A DNA stretch of 64,000 bases from Gonatopus flavifemur (GCA_018340375.1 JAFFJZ010000099.1:124001-188000), one strand, 5' to 3'; counted from the first letter of the stretch, positions 22,521 to 34,361 are shown. The notes: generated by a model from the letters alone, not told the origin. Numbers and translations: made by a program.

Positions 22521-22948
22521 AACTTTTAGATTCACAAACGTTTGACAAAGGTTCTACGAACGTTGAAATGTCCGCCTCGGAATACGTTCAGGAAACATAG
22601 ATGAAACGTTCGCTGAAGGTTCATCGAAGGTTTGAGGAAGCTCCACAAAAATATCTATACTTAGATTAATTTATGATAATTTATGTTTATTAATTAATTT
22701 ATTTTTCATATAAATTGATCCAAATTAATATAAGTATAGATATTTTTGTGACGCTTTGTCAAACCTTAGTTGAACCTTCAGCGAACATTTCATCTATGTT
22801 TCCTGAACGTATTTCGAGGCGGACATTTCAACCTTCGTAGAACCTTTGTCAAACGTTTGTGAATCTAAACGTTAGCTCTAATGAACCTTCGGCTCGATCT
22901 ATACACATCTGATCAGAACGTTCGCTGAAGCTTCATGTTCTCTTCGGG
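22521..22948. mobile_element. 503-bp foldback MITE, left-truncated copy
   Basis: Matches 29921-30423 and 57263-57765 from the ACTTTTAGATTCACAAACG segment to the right end CTTCGGG, but the left terminal part is absent next to the mariner at 21238-22516. Confidence 0.8.
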
Positions 22949-23640
22949 TTGATAGATTTAGCATTTTTATAAGATGAGAATGATCTATACAGATATATTA
23001 TTCTACATTTGAGGTTAATTGGGAACTATTTCGAAACTCATCTTCAAGTAATACTGTCAATAATGAATGAATGAAAAATAACGTATTGACAGATTATTTT
23101 GTATGGATTGGATGAATGAGTTACAGTGTACAGAGTGATAATTGATAACCAATGGTAAGGAACGGATTAATCAAGGTTATTATAAAATGAATTCATTTAA
23201 TTTAGAAGCCCACTATTAATCTCAATGGGTGACCTCATAGACGAATGAGGAAAAGACAGGAGCCCAGTGGATATATAATGGATCATTGCATTAGGTACCC
23301 TCCAGGTTGAAGAAATCAAAGAAATCCATGGAAACTTCTCAAATGAAACTGAATGGGATTTGGTAAGAATATTGTCCAGGTTTCGATAAGACAAGATTCA
23401 ATAACCTTTCCAATGGAACAGTCCATTGAATCTAACCAAATCTGGTTGAAAATCTTTGCATTGACTTCCACTAGAACATTATACAAGATTCAGTAGGTTT
23501 CTTTGATGAGGGCTGTTATCGGATTCTTGAATATAAATGAAATTGATCGTGACGGTAGCTAACATACAGATCTATCGTATATTCGCTTCATTTTGTTCTT
23601 TTCTTATCCCCCTGGAACAGTACGCAAAGAATCTGATACC
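22949..23640. other. non-coding with scattered units of the 180-bp array
   Basis: No gene is seen. A unit of the array (CAGTGGATATAT) lies near 23260. Confidence 0.4.
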
Positions 23641-23659
23641 AGCGTCAAATAGATCTGTG

Positions 23660-24715
23660 ATATACCCACTGCGCTTTTGCCTTTTTCTCATTCGACTATG
23701 AGGCCACCGAATGAGATTGATAGTGAAGATAGCTAGCATACAAATTTGTGATACATATGCTTCATTTCTGCTTCATCTCCAGTAACCTATGATTCTACTC
23801 CAAAAAACTGAAAGCCCAGCATGTTGTAGGAATCTGTGGCATATTTACTGCATTTTTGCCTTTGAAAAAATCGCTCTGTTCATAGTTCTTATTGAAACAA
23901 TATTCGATATACTTCAATGTAACAGAAGTAACTGGAGACCAACCTCCACTTCTACCGTTGGACAAACTTTCAACATCTCATTGGGTTTTGTCATCGACTT
24001 CACTTTCTAAAAACTTTTTATATTGCGTTGAGGGTTTTTGAGGAATTCCACTTTCTGATTATAAAAAATGATTCAGTTATTGATTTATTACATAATCTTT
24101 AACCACCCATTTTATACCATTCATTACCAATTAAATCCACTCTATAATCTGTAGTTCATTCATTTGATACTAAATTGCCTAAACCTGATGTCTGTATCGG
24201 ATGGACGTGTGATTTATCCATTCCGCTTTTCCCTTTTTTTCATTCGACTATGAGGCAATCAAATGAAATTGATAGGGAAGATAGCTAGCATAAAAATTTG
24301 TGATACATATGCTTAATTTTTGCTTCGTCTGCAGTAACCTATGATTCTACTCCAAAAAACTAAAAGCCCAGCATGTTGTAAGAATCTATGGCATATTTAC
24401 TGCATTTTTGCCTTTGAAAAAATCGCTCTGTTCATAGTTCTTATTGAAACAATATTCGATATACTTCAATGTAACAGAAGTAACTGGAGACCAACCTCCA
24501 CTTCTACCGTTGGACAAACTTTCAACATCTCATTGGGTTTTGTCATCGACTTCACTTTCTAAAAACTTTTTATATTGCGTTGAGGGTTTTTGAGGAATTC
24601 CACTTTCTGATTATAAAAAATGATTCAGTTATTGATTTATTACATAATCTTTAACCACCCATTTTATACCATTCATTACCAATTAAATCCACTCTATAAT
24701 CTGTAGTTCATCCAT
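23660..24715. repeat. 552-bp direct tandem duplication
   Basis: The blocks 23680-24160 and 24232-24712 are nearly identical at an offset of 552. A 73-codon frame therefore appears twice (23789-24010, 24341-24562), differing at only a few residues; this reflects the duplication rather than selection that I can show. The left edge carries array units in inverse orientation to 20311-20820. Confidence 0.8.
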
Positions 24716-24719
24716 TCAA

Positions 24720-25160
24720 TACAAAATTGCCTAAGAAATTAACTAGATGAAATGGATAGTGGTGGTAGACGATGTACGAATGGAGTGGTATTTTAGCTTC
24801 GTTTGGCTTTCCTCATTGGCCTGATACTCTCTTTCACAAAAGTTGTCATCGGATTGCTTGAGTAGTATCACAAATATATAAGGAAACACAAAAACGGAGC
24901 AAATATACCATAGACCTCTACGTCCTCTACCACCACTATCAATGTCATATAGGTGGTCTTATGGAAATTTTGTATTAAATTGGTAATCAATAGCATGAAA
25001 TGGATGATTTAGAAATCTCTAGTACGTATCTTTCTGTTGCATAATGAATATGTCACATTGCTTCAAGATAGTGTTTGGAATCTGAAAGAGTTATCAAAAA
25101 ATTCTTGTTGGGGGGGGGGGGGGCTGTTTTTGGTTTCATTCCAGATAGTACAGATTTTAT
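24720..25160. other. flank of the hAT element, no gene seen
   Basis: Contains an array-related segment (24890-24960) and a run of 13 G near 25110. The last eight bases (25153-25160) are the left target duplication GATTTTAT. Confidence 0.5.
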
Positions 25161-25372
25161 CAGGGCTGCGGAGTCAAAGCTTTCACACAACCGACTCCGA
25201 CTCCGGACCACTTAAAATTTCCGACTCCCACTCCGACTCCGACTCCGACTCCGGCTCTAGTGTTTATTCCCATGAATAAAAATTTCAAAAGAACCAAACT
25301 TGGACATAAGATAGACATTATTCGTTATCGAGGTTTTTCAACCTGTGTTTCAATATTTTATTTATTGATATA

Positions 25373-27407
25373 CAGGGCGTCCTATTTGAAACAGGACAGC
25401 TGAATAACTCTTCAGGGAATGGAGGGTGAAAAAAATTGTTGAGATAAAAGTTGTAGGGTTCGAAGGGGGCCATAAGATGGTGACCTTGAATTTGACCTTG
25501 AGGTTAATTTTGAGCATAATTGATGGTCAAAGTATGTTTTTTCGAATGGAAAACCCTACGTTCGACCTCAGAAATGGAAAGAGCGGAAAATTTTACGTCC
25601 GAATATGTGAACATATCAGGTCATTTAGAGGTCATTTGAAGGTCAAAAAACCATTTTCTATGGATTTTCACGGAAAAGCCTCAAACGAGTTGTTTCTCTG
25701 ACCCAAGTTATCAAAGTTAAAGTGAAACCCCACGTTTCGACCTTGAATTCGACCTTGAGAACGATAATGAATGCCAAATTTGAAACAATAATTAAAAAAT
25801 TATTTATTTTTCCAGTTCGTCGTTTTATCATTACAGATGGCACAAATCCGTTGACGGGTAAGACACACTTATTGCAGGAGATGTTCGAATTGACCGCCAT
25901 TTACTTCAATACATAACTCCAGCCGGCGTCGAAAGTTTCCAAGAACAGACTGAAAAACTTCTGCACGAATATTCGCAATTGCGTATCTGATGCGTTGTTG
26001 TAGATCCACAGGTGTTGTTGGTCGGTTAGTATAAAGGACATTTTTTACGTAACCCCACAAATAAAAATCTAGAGGGGTGAGATCAGGAGATCTTGCCGGC
26101 CACAGTACAAATCCACCTCGACCAATCCAACGATTGGGGAAAAGGATATTTAGATAATCCTTCACACATCGAGCAAAGTGTGGTGGTGCACCGTCTTGCT
26201 GATACCACATCCTCTGCCTAGTTGCTAATGTCACATCTTCCATGAGAACTGGTAATTCATTCTGTAAAAACTGTAGATAATTAGGACCGTTAACAGTTCC
26301 ATCAAAAAAATACGGCCCAATAACTTGATTGTCTAGAATTCTACACCAAACATTTATACTCCACCGATGCTGATGATCAACTTGTTGAGTCCAGTGCGGG
26401 TTTTGCGCTGACCAATAGTGGCTATTGTGACGATTTAACAAGCCAGTACTTTGAAACGTTGATTCATCACTGAAAAGAACATATCGAAAGAAATCGGGCG
26501 CTTCGTTCAACCTCTGTGAAGCCCAATGGCAAAAGTTAACCCGATTCTGCATATCTTGTTGTGATAATTCTTGGGTCAGTGTGATGTGGTACGGATGATA
26601 TTGAGCAGCTTGTAGAATTCTGTGTGCCGTACTGCGTGGAATACCCAAATCGCGTTCAATATCACGTAAACTAACATGAGGATTCATGTGTATTATTGCT
26701 AAAACAGCAACGCATCGAGGGTCGTTAAATTTGAAACCTTGATTGTTTCGGCGTTGACCAATCCTTCCCTGTCGACACTTTCTTTCAACTTGGCGAATGA
26801 CTTCTGGAGAAGGATGATGCTGCCGATCTCCAAACCGCTCTCTGTACAATCGTGACGCTCTTTGATACACTCCGTGACACTCACCCAAGATCATTAAAAT
26901 ATCAACACATTCGTTAGGTGAATAAACCATTTTGAACCCGCACTTACACCGTAAACGATGAGAACTTCTTAATGATCATTTTCGTACTGATATGAAGAAT
27001 GAACTCTGAAGGTTAGTTCTGTTTACTTTCAATTCAAGGTCGAAACGTGGGGTTTCACTTGAACTTTAATAACTTTGGTCAGAGAAACAACTCGTTTGAG
27101 GCTTTTCCGTGAAAATCCATAGAAAATGGTTTTTTGACCTTCAAATGACCTCTAAATGACCTGATATGTTCACATATTCGGACGTAAAATTTTCCGCTCT
27201 TTCCATTTCTGAGGTCGAACGTAGAGTTTTTCATTTGAAAAAACATACTTTGACCATCAATTATGCTCAAAATTGACCTCAAGGTCAAATTCAAGGTCAC
27301 CATCTTATGGCCCCCTTCGAACCCTCCAACTTTTATCTGAACAATTTTTTTCCCCCTCCATTCCCTGAAGAGTTATTCAGCTGTCCTGTTTCAAATGGGA
27401 CGCCCTG
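25373..27407 (-). mobile_element. DD41D transposon, copy B, apparently complete
   Basis: Ends CAGGGCGTCC and GGACGCCCTG with TA at 25371-25372 and 27408-27409. TIRs of about 0.39 kb (25373-25765 and 27020-27407) are nearly identical, and the one transposase frame is intact. It lies inside the hAT-like element and is therefore younger. Of all DD41D copies here this is the only one without an obvious disabling lesion. Confidence 0.9.
25869..26930 (-). CDS. DD41D Tc1/mariner-type transposase, intact frame
   Basis: 353 residues with no interruption. The N-terminal ~60 residues (MVYSPNECVDILMILGECH, then RASRLYRERF) form an HTH-like segment. A second HTH follows at residues ~80-110 (SLRDIERDLGIPRSTAHRIL). 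The DDE/D domain has Asp in LFSDESTF, Asp in YQQDGAPPH, and Asp in SPDLTPLDFYLWG, with 41 residues between the last two. WIGRGG precedes the third Asp. The protein would cut and paste the element by binding its TIRs in the nucleus. It ends close to the left TIR, which overlaps no coding sequence. The start chosen is the first Met and aligns with the starts of the related copies. Whether it is expressed is unknown. Confidence 0.92.
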   Translation of the reverse strand: MVYSPNECVDILMILGECHGVYQRASRLYRERFGDRQHHPSPEVIRQVERKCRQGRIGQRRNNQGFKFNDPRCVAVLAIIHMNPHVSLRDIERDLGIPRSTAHRILQAAQYHPYHITLTQELSQQDMQNRVNFCHWASQRLNEAPDFFRYVLFSDESTFQSTGLLNRHNSHYWSAQNPHWTQQVDHQHRWSINVWCRILDNQVIGPYFFDGTVNGPNYLQFLQNELPVLMEDVTLATRQRMWYQQDGAPPHFARCVKDYLNILFPNRWIGRGGFVLWPARSPDLTPLDFYLWGYVKNVLYTNRPTTPVDLQQRIRYAIANIRAEVFQSVLGNFRRRLELCIEVNGGQFEHLLQ

Positions 27408-27409
27408 TA

Positions 27410-28423
27410 TTATTCAAGTTCGATTCGCTAAATATGTCGAGGCTAAAATGCAAACAATTAACAGACTTCCAAGTCGTAACTAATTTTAATGTTCTATTAC
27501 AAAATTGTATGCATGAATTATTTCTCCCATCAACATTGTTCGACAGATATAAATATTCCAAATGTTAGGAAAAAACTTCGTCAACAACTTTCGACAAACA
27601 ATTTCCTCTAAAACTTTCATTCATGAACCGTTGATCTGATGCGGTACATTAATTTGTATGTTTTTAAATGCAGCAGCTTATTGAACAATTAGAACCAACA
27701 GGGTGGATGAAAAAGCACGTTCCTTGATTATTTCAAAATATAATAAACACAAGAATCAATAAATGAAAAATATTTTGTTTCTGAATGTTTTCATTATTCA
27801 CTGTAAAAAATAAATGTGGGATATTTAACCAAAAATATTCCACCATGAATAGGGAACTTGACATCCTGATTTGATAGAGTTTGCCCTTACTTTTTGAAGG
27901 ATTCAACACCCAAAAAACAGAAAAATCCCCTATTTTTGATGGAAAAATAATTCTCCCACGACCAGGGGATGGAATCCGCCATTAAAGTGAGGATTAACTC
28001 CCCATATTCCCTCTAGTGTTTGTGAATCTGTCACATTTCTAATAACATCAGTGAATCAACACAATCTGCGAATGATTCTCAAACAACTCCAAAACGATTT
28101 CCGTTCTGGTAATAAGAATAAGGCAATATAAATCTATTAAGCAAATTAGCATGGAGTGATAGTAAGATTCGTTGGAAACGAGCAGTATGGAGCTTTTTGA
28201 ATAATTAAGGACTTATCACTCATTTGAAACTTGAAATTAAATGGGCGGTATTGGTGCACAGTTCACAAGCAGAACTAGGCTAGGGTTTCATCCGTAGGAA
28301 TATAAGAATACGCAGAGGGAAATACATAATAAAAAAATAGAAATAGCAATAGATTCATATAATAAAACCTTTAAGATATATGTATACTGAAGATTATTGT
28401 ATAGATTACACACTTACTTACTA
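27410..28423. other. internal part of the hAT-like element, no gene seen
   Basis: AT-rich, without a long frame or recognised repeat. Confidence 0.45.
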
Positions 28424-28634
28424 CACAGAAAAAAGTATTTCTTTGGATCTAACAAATTGTTATTTGAATAGGTTCAAAAAATATTCCTTTGACGGGAATG
28501 AATATTTTTTTCATCAAGAAAATGTATTATTTGATTTTTCTCCCAAGTAACAAATTTGTTTGTATCAAAGAAATCTTCATTTGGAGGTATTCAAATAACA
28601 ATTTCTTAGATTCAAAAAAATGCTTTTTTCTGTG
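28424..28634. mobile_element. 211-bp palindromic MITE with TA duplication
   Basis: Ends CACAGAAAAAAGTATTTC and its near inverse; TA at 28422-28423 and 28635-28636. The arms pair over nearly the whole length (AACAATTTGTTATTTGAATA type). Confidence 0.82.
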
Positions 28635-28636
28635 TA

Positions 28637-29121
28637 TATAATGTAATGAATTTGATTAAAGGCATAGTAAGTTCAACTACATACATGATATTTCTTACTA
28701 TTTATTATAGCTTTTCCTATTCGTATTATGCACGTAATAAAAACTTCTCTCAGTGTAAAGGAGGGGAGTGGATTGCAAACTTGTAATACTGATAAAAAGA
28801 GAGATAAATCCCACACAGCAAATCAGTTCAGAAAGAGTGCAAAGAGAATTCAATTTGAATTCAATATGAATTCTTAAGAATTCTTTTTCTCCTCCTATGC
28901 CGTATACCTATATGGGATTTCAGTGCTGCAACGACCTTAGCTCTCCCTGCAGAAACGAAATCATTCAGAACGATTGATAGTGCAAATCTCTGATGAAAAA
29001 TGATTCGAACTTATTTAGAATCATTTGAGTCTGAAACGGGAAATTTGAGTCTGAAATGAGAAATGTACTCATTCGAAATGTGTACATTTCTCATTGGAAA
29101 AATTTAATTTTGATAAGAATC
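28637..29121. other. unassigned, no gene seen
   Basis: Contains short GAATTC-rich hairpin-prone sequence near 28850-28890 and an isolated CTCTCAGTG word near 28746, but no clear element. Confidence 0.35.
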
Positions 29122-29123
29122 AA

Positions 29124-29541
29124 CCCAGCAAATAATCTGGAATGGAAAAGAATTGGAAAAGAATAGGAAAATCCTATTTTGAATTCTTTTCAATTCGAAG
29201 TTTGTATCAAAAGAATAGAAAGGAATAGAAATATTTGGATTGTAATTCTGTGTCTGGAATTCAGTTGCTATTCTTCTTTGAAGTCTTGCCCTAGAATTGA
29301 AAATCGCGATACCAGTGTCATCAACAACACATTCATTCACAACATAGCAGTTGTATTCTGAATTTGACATTAGAAAAATTAAAATTGAATAGCCCGTTTG
29401 GAATAAGATTTCACTTGGAATATGTTAGAATAGACAAGAATAGAATTTTTTCAAAATGAATTCTATGACTTCAAAAATCGAATTCAAATTCTTCAATCTC
29501 AATTCTTTTCCATTCTTTTCAATTCAAGATTTTTTGCTGGG
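29124..29541. mobile_element. 418-bp MITE with CCCAGCAAA ends
   Basis: Ends CCCAGCAAATAATCTGG and an approximate inverse (ATTTTTTGCTGGG); AA duplicated at 29122-29123 and 29542-29543. The terminal parts carry AAAAGAATTG-type repeats. Frames on both strands are incidental. Confidence 0.75.
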
Positions 29542-29920
29542 AATTCTTTGAATGATCTCAGTTTTACGGGGACGTTACATTCCCACTTAGAGATGTTCTA
29601 TGACTCTCTTTCTACATTCTCATACCTTTATATTTCCATTGATATGAAGAATTATAGCACCTTCTTACCGAACAGATCATGAAAACAAACACATCAATTC
29701 CTACTCTCATCTCTTGATTTATCTTATTTATGTCAACAGAGAATTCTATGCATTTGATTTCGAAACATTACACTTTGAACTTCGAATCAACGTGTGGAAA
29801 CACATTGTCCATAAATTCACATATGGATTCCTCGTTTGTGTTGGAGAAAAATTGAAAAAATTTTTTGCATGCAAATTTCATCTCTCAACTGATGCACCTG
29901 AGATCCATAAGAATTCATTA
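29542..29920. other. unassigned, no gene seen
   Basis: A plus-strand frame opens at 29714 and runs through the next MITE, so it is not a gene. Confidence 0.4.
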
Positions 29921-30423
29921 CCCGAAGAGAACATGAAGCTTCAGCGAACGTTCAGATTAGATCTGTATAGATCGGATCGAAGGTTCATGAAAGCTAACTT
30001 TTAGATTCACAAACGTTTGACAAAGGTTCTACGGACGTTGAAATGTCCGCCTCGAAATACATTCAGGGAACATAGATGGAACGTTCGCTGAAGGTTCATC
30101 GAAGATTTGACGAAGCTTTACAAAAATATCTATACTTATATTGATTTATAATAATTTATGTTTATTAATTCATTTATTTTTCATATAAATTGATCAAAAT
30201 TGATATAAGTATAGATATTTTTGTGCAGCTTCGTCAAACCTTCGATGAACCTTCAGCGAACGTTCCATCTATGTTTCCTGAACGTATTTCGAGGTGGACA
30301 TTTCAACGTCCGTAGAACCTTTGTCAAACGTTTGTGAATCTAAAAGTTAGCTCTGATGAACCTTCGGCCCGATCTATACACATCTGATCTGAACGTTCGC
30401 TGAAGCTTCATGTTCTCTTCAGG
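29921..30423. mobile_element. 503-bp perfect-type foldback MITE
   Basis: Ends CCCGAAGAGAACATGAAGC and its inverse (one mismatch on the right), with TA at 29919-29920 and 30424-30425. The arms of about 220 bases pair around an AT-rich centre near 30170. It has the same length as the copy at 57263-57765. Confidence 0.88.
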
Positions 30424-30449
30424 TATGCAACCACTGTTGGAATCTATTA

Positions 30450-30688
30450 CACTGAGAAAAAAATTAGCTTAATCAGAAGAACATATTTTTTTGATCTAAG
30501 AATATATTTTTTTTCTTATCTCAAGAAAATGTGTACTTGGAGTAAGAAAATTTTGTCTATATCACACTATATAGTTTCAAACTGAGTAATTTCTTCTTTC
30601 GAAGAAAGTTTTTTTGAATCAAGAAAATATCGGATCGGACTCGGTCAGACTAATATTTTCTTAGTTTAAGATTTTTTTTCTCTCAATG
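30450..30688. mobile_element. 239-bp MITE with CACTGAG ends
   Basis: CACTGAGAAAAAAATTAG pairs with TTTTTTTTCTCTCAATG; TA at 30448-30449 and 30689-30690. The interior pairs TTTCTT and AAGAAA words. Confidence 0.75.
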
Positions 30689-30690
30689 TA

Positions 30691-31093
30691 ATATGAGTTT
30701 ATTACAATTGAATGATCAGAAGATTGAATATGTGTATTTTCAAAAATGAGTCAAAGAAATGAAAATATATTCCGAAGAGCACACGAAGTTCTCTGAATGT
30801 TTTAAAAACATAGCCTAGGTTCTGCGAGTCTTAACCTCCAAAAGCACATATTTTTACAGCATTTTCACTTTTGATGCAGCAAAACACGTTCTGAAAACGT
30901 TCTTTTCATATACTACAGGACGTTCTCGTAATATTTTACTAACGTACTTTCATGAAAACTAACTTTTTTTATGAGGAGTTGAAAGTGGAGTCGGAGTCGA
31001 TGAAATAACATTCGACTCCGACTCCCCTTCCGACTCCATCCATCATTCCACGACTCCTCGACTCCGACTCCCGACTCCGACTCCACAGCCCTG
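30691..31093. other. right internal end of the hAT-like element
   Basis: No gene is seen. From 30970 to 31085 GACTCC/GGAGTC words are dense, mirroring 25170-25260. Confidence 0.6.
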
Positions 31094-31097
31094 GATT

Positions 31098-31620
31098 TTA
31101 TCTAGTCGGAAAACCTCTGTTGGATGCCTGGAACATAGTGTATGCAAATTTTATCTGTCTGTCAGTTCTATTTTGTATGTATTTCTTCACAATGATGTCT
31201 TGAGAATAGTGGAAATTTTTATACAATACATGTTTGAGCGATCCAATTAGTGGTGAGTATGTTGGAATTTTCGTTTGTCTTTTGCTTATTTTCATAAACT
31301 GTTTGAAATCATCAGCTGCTTCGAGCACTATAAGCTGCTTTGAGCGCTGTGAGCTGCTTTCAGCGTCAACTTATCGGTCAACTAATTTTCACTTCTCGGA
31401 ATTTTCAAGGTTTATATGTATGTTTATGGAGATCCGCTTTTCTTCCCTTTCGTTCTTCATTCTTTATTCTGATAATTTATTACGGTTCAATGATGAAATG
31501 AGTGATGGAAACTTATGGTTTCTTATATTACAGAAATCGTCTGAGGATATTTTCTTCATTCATATAATTGCTAATGAACTCGGAATCAGTATATTTGGTG
31601 CCTATTTATTTTCAATGTAA
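31098..31620. other. single-copy-looking region with two unrecognised frames
   Basis: Two overlapping frames lie here: minus 31328-31098 (MLEAADDFKQFMKISKRQTK start, 76 residues) and plus 31234-31620 (128 residues, hydrophobic). The minus-strand peptide looks protein-like (charged helix, a YIQNRTDRQIKFAY motif) but ends at the hAT insertion flank. I do not recognise either, and coding is unproven. Confidence 0.25.
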
Positions 31621-32293
31621 AGTATATCCAGAAAAAGAAGTGAAATCTCCACAAAAACCTTCAAAAAAGTGAAGAAATAACGCCAAGTACATGAACACCC
31701 CCAAGAAATAAAATATTAAAACATGAAGTCAAATCTCACAAAACATACAAATGTCTGACAAAAACCCCTGAAAATTCTGAAAAAGTACAAAATAAACGTT
31801 TCACCTTACACTTGGAAAGAAATCCTTGAAAACAATACTTCACTCTTCCCGAAAGATTACTTGATATAACAAATATAACATTAAAAAAAAAAAAGATGTG
31901 AAATCAATATGCGCTACCAAGTACATTTGGTCAACCAAATGATATTTGAAGATTTTTCTATATGGTATGAGAAGTACAAAAGAAGAGCATTCAAAGTGGT
32001 GCATGATTTTTAAAAACACACCTTCGTTTTGAACAAATATATAAAAGGGAGTAGAACAAGAAATAGATTTATCCATTTCACATGCTAGAAACGTCTCTAA
32101 GTGATTTGAAACAAAATCCGCTGGGTGGTTTTCATCATTATTCGGAACAGGGCCGACCTTTGACCGCGCGAGGTTCGATTGCCAATATTTTTTTGGGGCT
32201 CCTGAGTATAGACAAAGTGCCACTGGATGAACAAAAAAAAACGTAATATTCCCAAACTAGGTATAGAAAAACAATTCAGACATAAATTATATA

Positions 32294-34361
32294 CAGGGTG
32301 TCCCATTTTAATCTGTCACTTAGAATATCTCGAAAACGAATAGATTCAGAAGAAAATGTTCCGGGAAATGAATGTAAGAATCTGAGGGGGACATCCGATG
32401 GTGAACTTGGCTTTGACCTCAGATCCCACTTTCAAGGTCATTTTGAGGTCAACTCATGTTTTTTAAATGGAATCCCCTATTTTTTACTACCGGTTCAGAT
32501 TCTACGCTAAAAACCAAGGAACTTTTGTCTCCAACGTTTTTTCGAAATCCCCATAGATGACGCTCTAATTGATGGGAAAATGAGAATTCTCAAACCCTCA
32601 GATTGTATTCTGTCTAACATAATGCTCAACTCTTGAGTGTTTCTCATCTTCCGGAAATTGCCGTCGGTTGTGTTTTGTTTTGGTTTTGTTCTTGGAAATT
32701 GTTATTGTTTTGATTCACGTGTGAATGCCTTAGAAATTTAGCATTCCCAAACTGCTCAGTTCTCTGTTATCATTTGGAGGAAACACATTTCTAAATATCA
32801 TGTCTGATTACGCACCAAACGATATTGTTGACGTTTTGTTGTGTCTTGGTGAGGCGCGGGGAAATTATGTTGGGGCTGTGAGAACGTTTCAACGTCGTTT
32901 CCCGGATTAGAGGTGTCTAAATCGCATTACGATCCGATTTCTTGAGCAACGTGCTCGTCAAGGTCTCCTCAAACGACAGAGGAACAAGAAAGTTTATGCG
33001 GATGACAATGATCCTGATGTGAGATCGCTGGCTGTGCTGTCATTAATTCATATTAATCCCCATATCAGTCTTCGGGATATTGAGAAAATGACCGAGATTC
33101 CTCGATCCACAGCTCAGCGTATCTTGAAATCGTTGGATTATCATCCGTACCATATCACTTTGGTGCAATCTCTAACAGCTGAGGATCTCATAACAAGATT
33201 GAGCTTCTGCACGTGGGCCCAACGGAGAATTGAAGAAGATCCTACTTCCTCACATCACGTTATGTTCTCTGATGAGGCAATATTTCACAATGTTGGAATT
33301 CTCAATAGGCACAATTGCCATTATTGGAGTGCTCAGAATCCTTACTGGGCCCATACAATTAATCATCAGCACCGTTGGAGTGTGAACGTTTGATGCGGAA
33401 TTGTAGATTCCAGGATCATAGGGCCGTATTTTTTTGAAGGAAACCTGACTGGCGCGGAGTATCTTCGTTTTTTGCATTTTGAACTCCCTGCTCTTATGGA
33501 AGACGTGAGTCTTGACATGAGATCAAGGATGTGGTTCCAACAGGATGGAGCACCTCCTCATTACATGTGAATTGTTCGAAAATTTCTGGACGAGAAGTTT
33601 CCCAGAAGGTGGATTGGCCGTGGAGGGCCTGTGCGATGGCCACCTAGGTCGCCAGATCTGACGTCGCCTGATTTTTTCTTGTGGGGTTACATAAAAAATG
33701 TTGTATTCCGTGAACCTCCAACAATACGCGATGACATGGAAGATCGAATAAGAAGAGCATGCACAGCAATAACACCTGCTACGTTGCAAGCAACTGTAGA
33801 AAACTTTCATAAAGGAATTGCGCTTCGTCAAAGGCAAAACGGTGCTCATTTTGAACATCTTTTGAATGCCTAATGCGTCCCCGAAGATACACATCCAGTT
33901 TAGACAATCGGCCCTTTTCAGGGCCACGATGATGTGTAAAGTCCGATCGCGCAACCTCCTCGTCGTGCACATTGGGTAACGCTGATGCCGACGGCAATTT
34001 CCGGGAGATGAGAAACACTCAAGAGTTGAGCATTATGTTAGACAGAATACAATCCGAGGGTTTGAGAATTCTCATTTTCTTATCAATTAGAGCGCCATCT
34101 ATGAGGATTTCGAAAAAACGTTTGAGACAAAAGTTCCTTGGTTTTCAGCGTAGAATCTAAACCGGTAGTAAAAAATAGGGGATTCAATTCAAAAAACATG
34201 AGTTGACCTCAAAATGACCTTGAAAGTGGGATCTGAGGTCGAAGCCAAGTTCACCATCGGATGTCCCCCTCAGATTCTCACTTTTTTTTCCCGGAACATT
34301 TTCTTCTGAATCTATTCGTTTTCGAGATATTCTGAGTGACAGATTAAAATGGGACACCTTG
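32294..34361 (+). mobile_element. DD41D transposon, copy D, inactivated
   Basis: Ends CAGGGTGTCCCATTTTAAT and its near inverse, TA at 32292-32293 and 34362-34363, and TIRs of about 0.4 kb (32294-32675 and about 33965-34361). The opposite foldback arm provides the approximate empty site near 34795. It contains one transposase frame with three nonsense codons. Confidence 0.88.
32800..33873 (+). pseudogene. DD41D transposase, copy D, three nonsense codons
   Basis: A 357-codon frame starting MSDYAPNDIVDVLLCLGEAR has TAG at 32908-32910, TGA at 33391-33393 and TGA at 33568-33570, and no frameshift. The HTH (SLRDIEKMTEIPRSTAQRIL) and all three catalytic Asp (MFSDEAIF, QQDGAPPH, SPDLTSPDFFLWG) remain, with 41 residues between the last two. 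Substitutions with no indels suggest slow decay by point mutation. TGG-to-TGA at 33391 sits at the family's usual WCG motif. Confidence 0.9.

Larger units (their letters stand above)
25161..31093. mobile_element. 5.9-kb hAT-like element without visible transposase
   Basis: Starts CAGGGCTGCGGAGTC and ends GACTCCACAGCCCTG, flanked by a perfect 8-bp duplication GATTTTAT (25153-25160 and 31094-31101). The subterminal parts on both sides are rich in GACTCC repeats. The terminal word and 8-bp duplication are hAT hallmarks. Nothing inside resembles a hAT transposase. Subtracting the nested DD41D copy and four MITEs leaves about 2.5 kb of internal sequence, so it is a non-autonomous derivative that later collected insertions. 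Confidence 0.88.

Noticed and set aside
23789..24010. 73-codon frame present twice
   Set aside because: The second copy is due to the 552-bp tandem duplication; no homology or codon evidence for a gene.
29714..30004. 96-codon plus-strand frame as a hAT-encoded protein
   Set aside because: It runs into a later MITE insertion and shows no hAT transposase motif.
31840..32223. 127-codon minus-strand frame, mirrored at 34977-35375
   Set aside because: The same peptide appears in both arms of a foldback and is not supported by a start context or homology; it reflects the inverted repeat.
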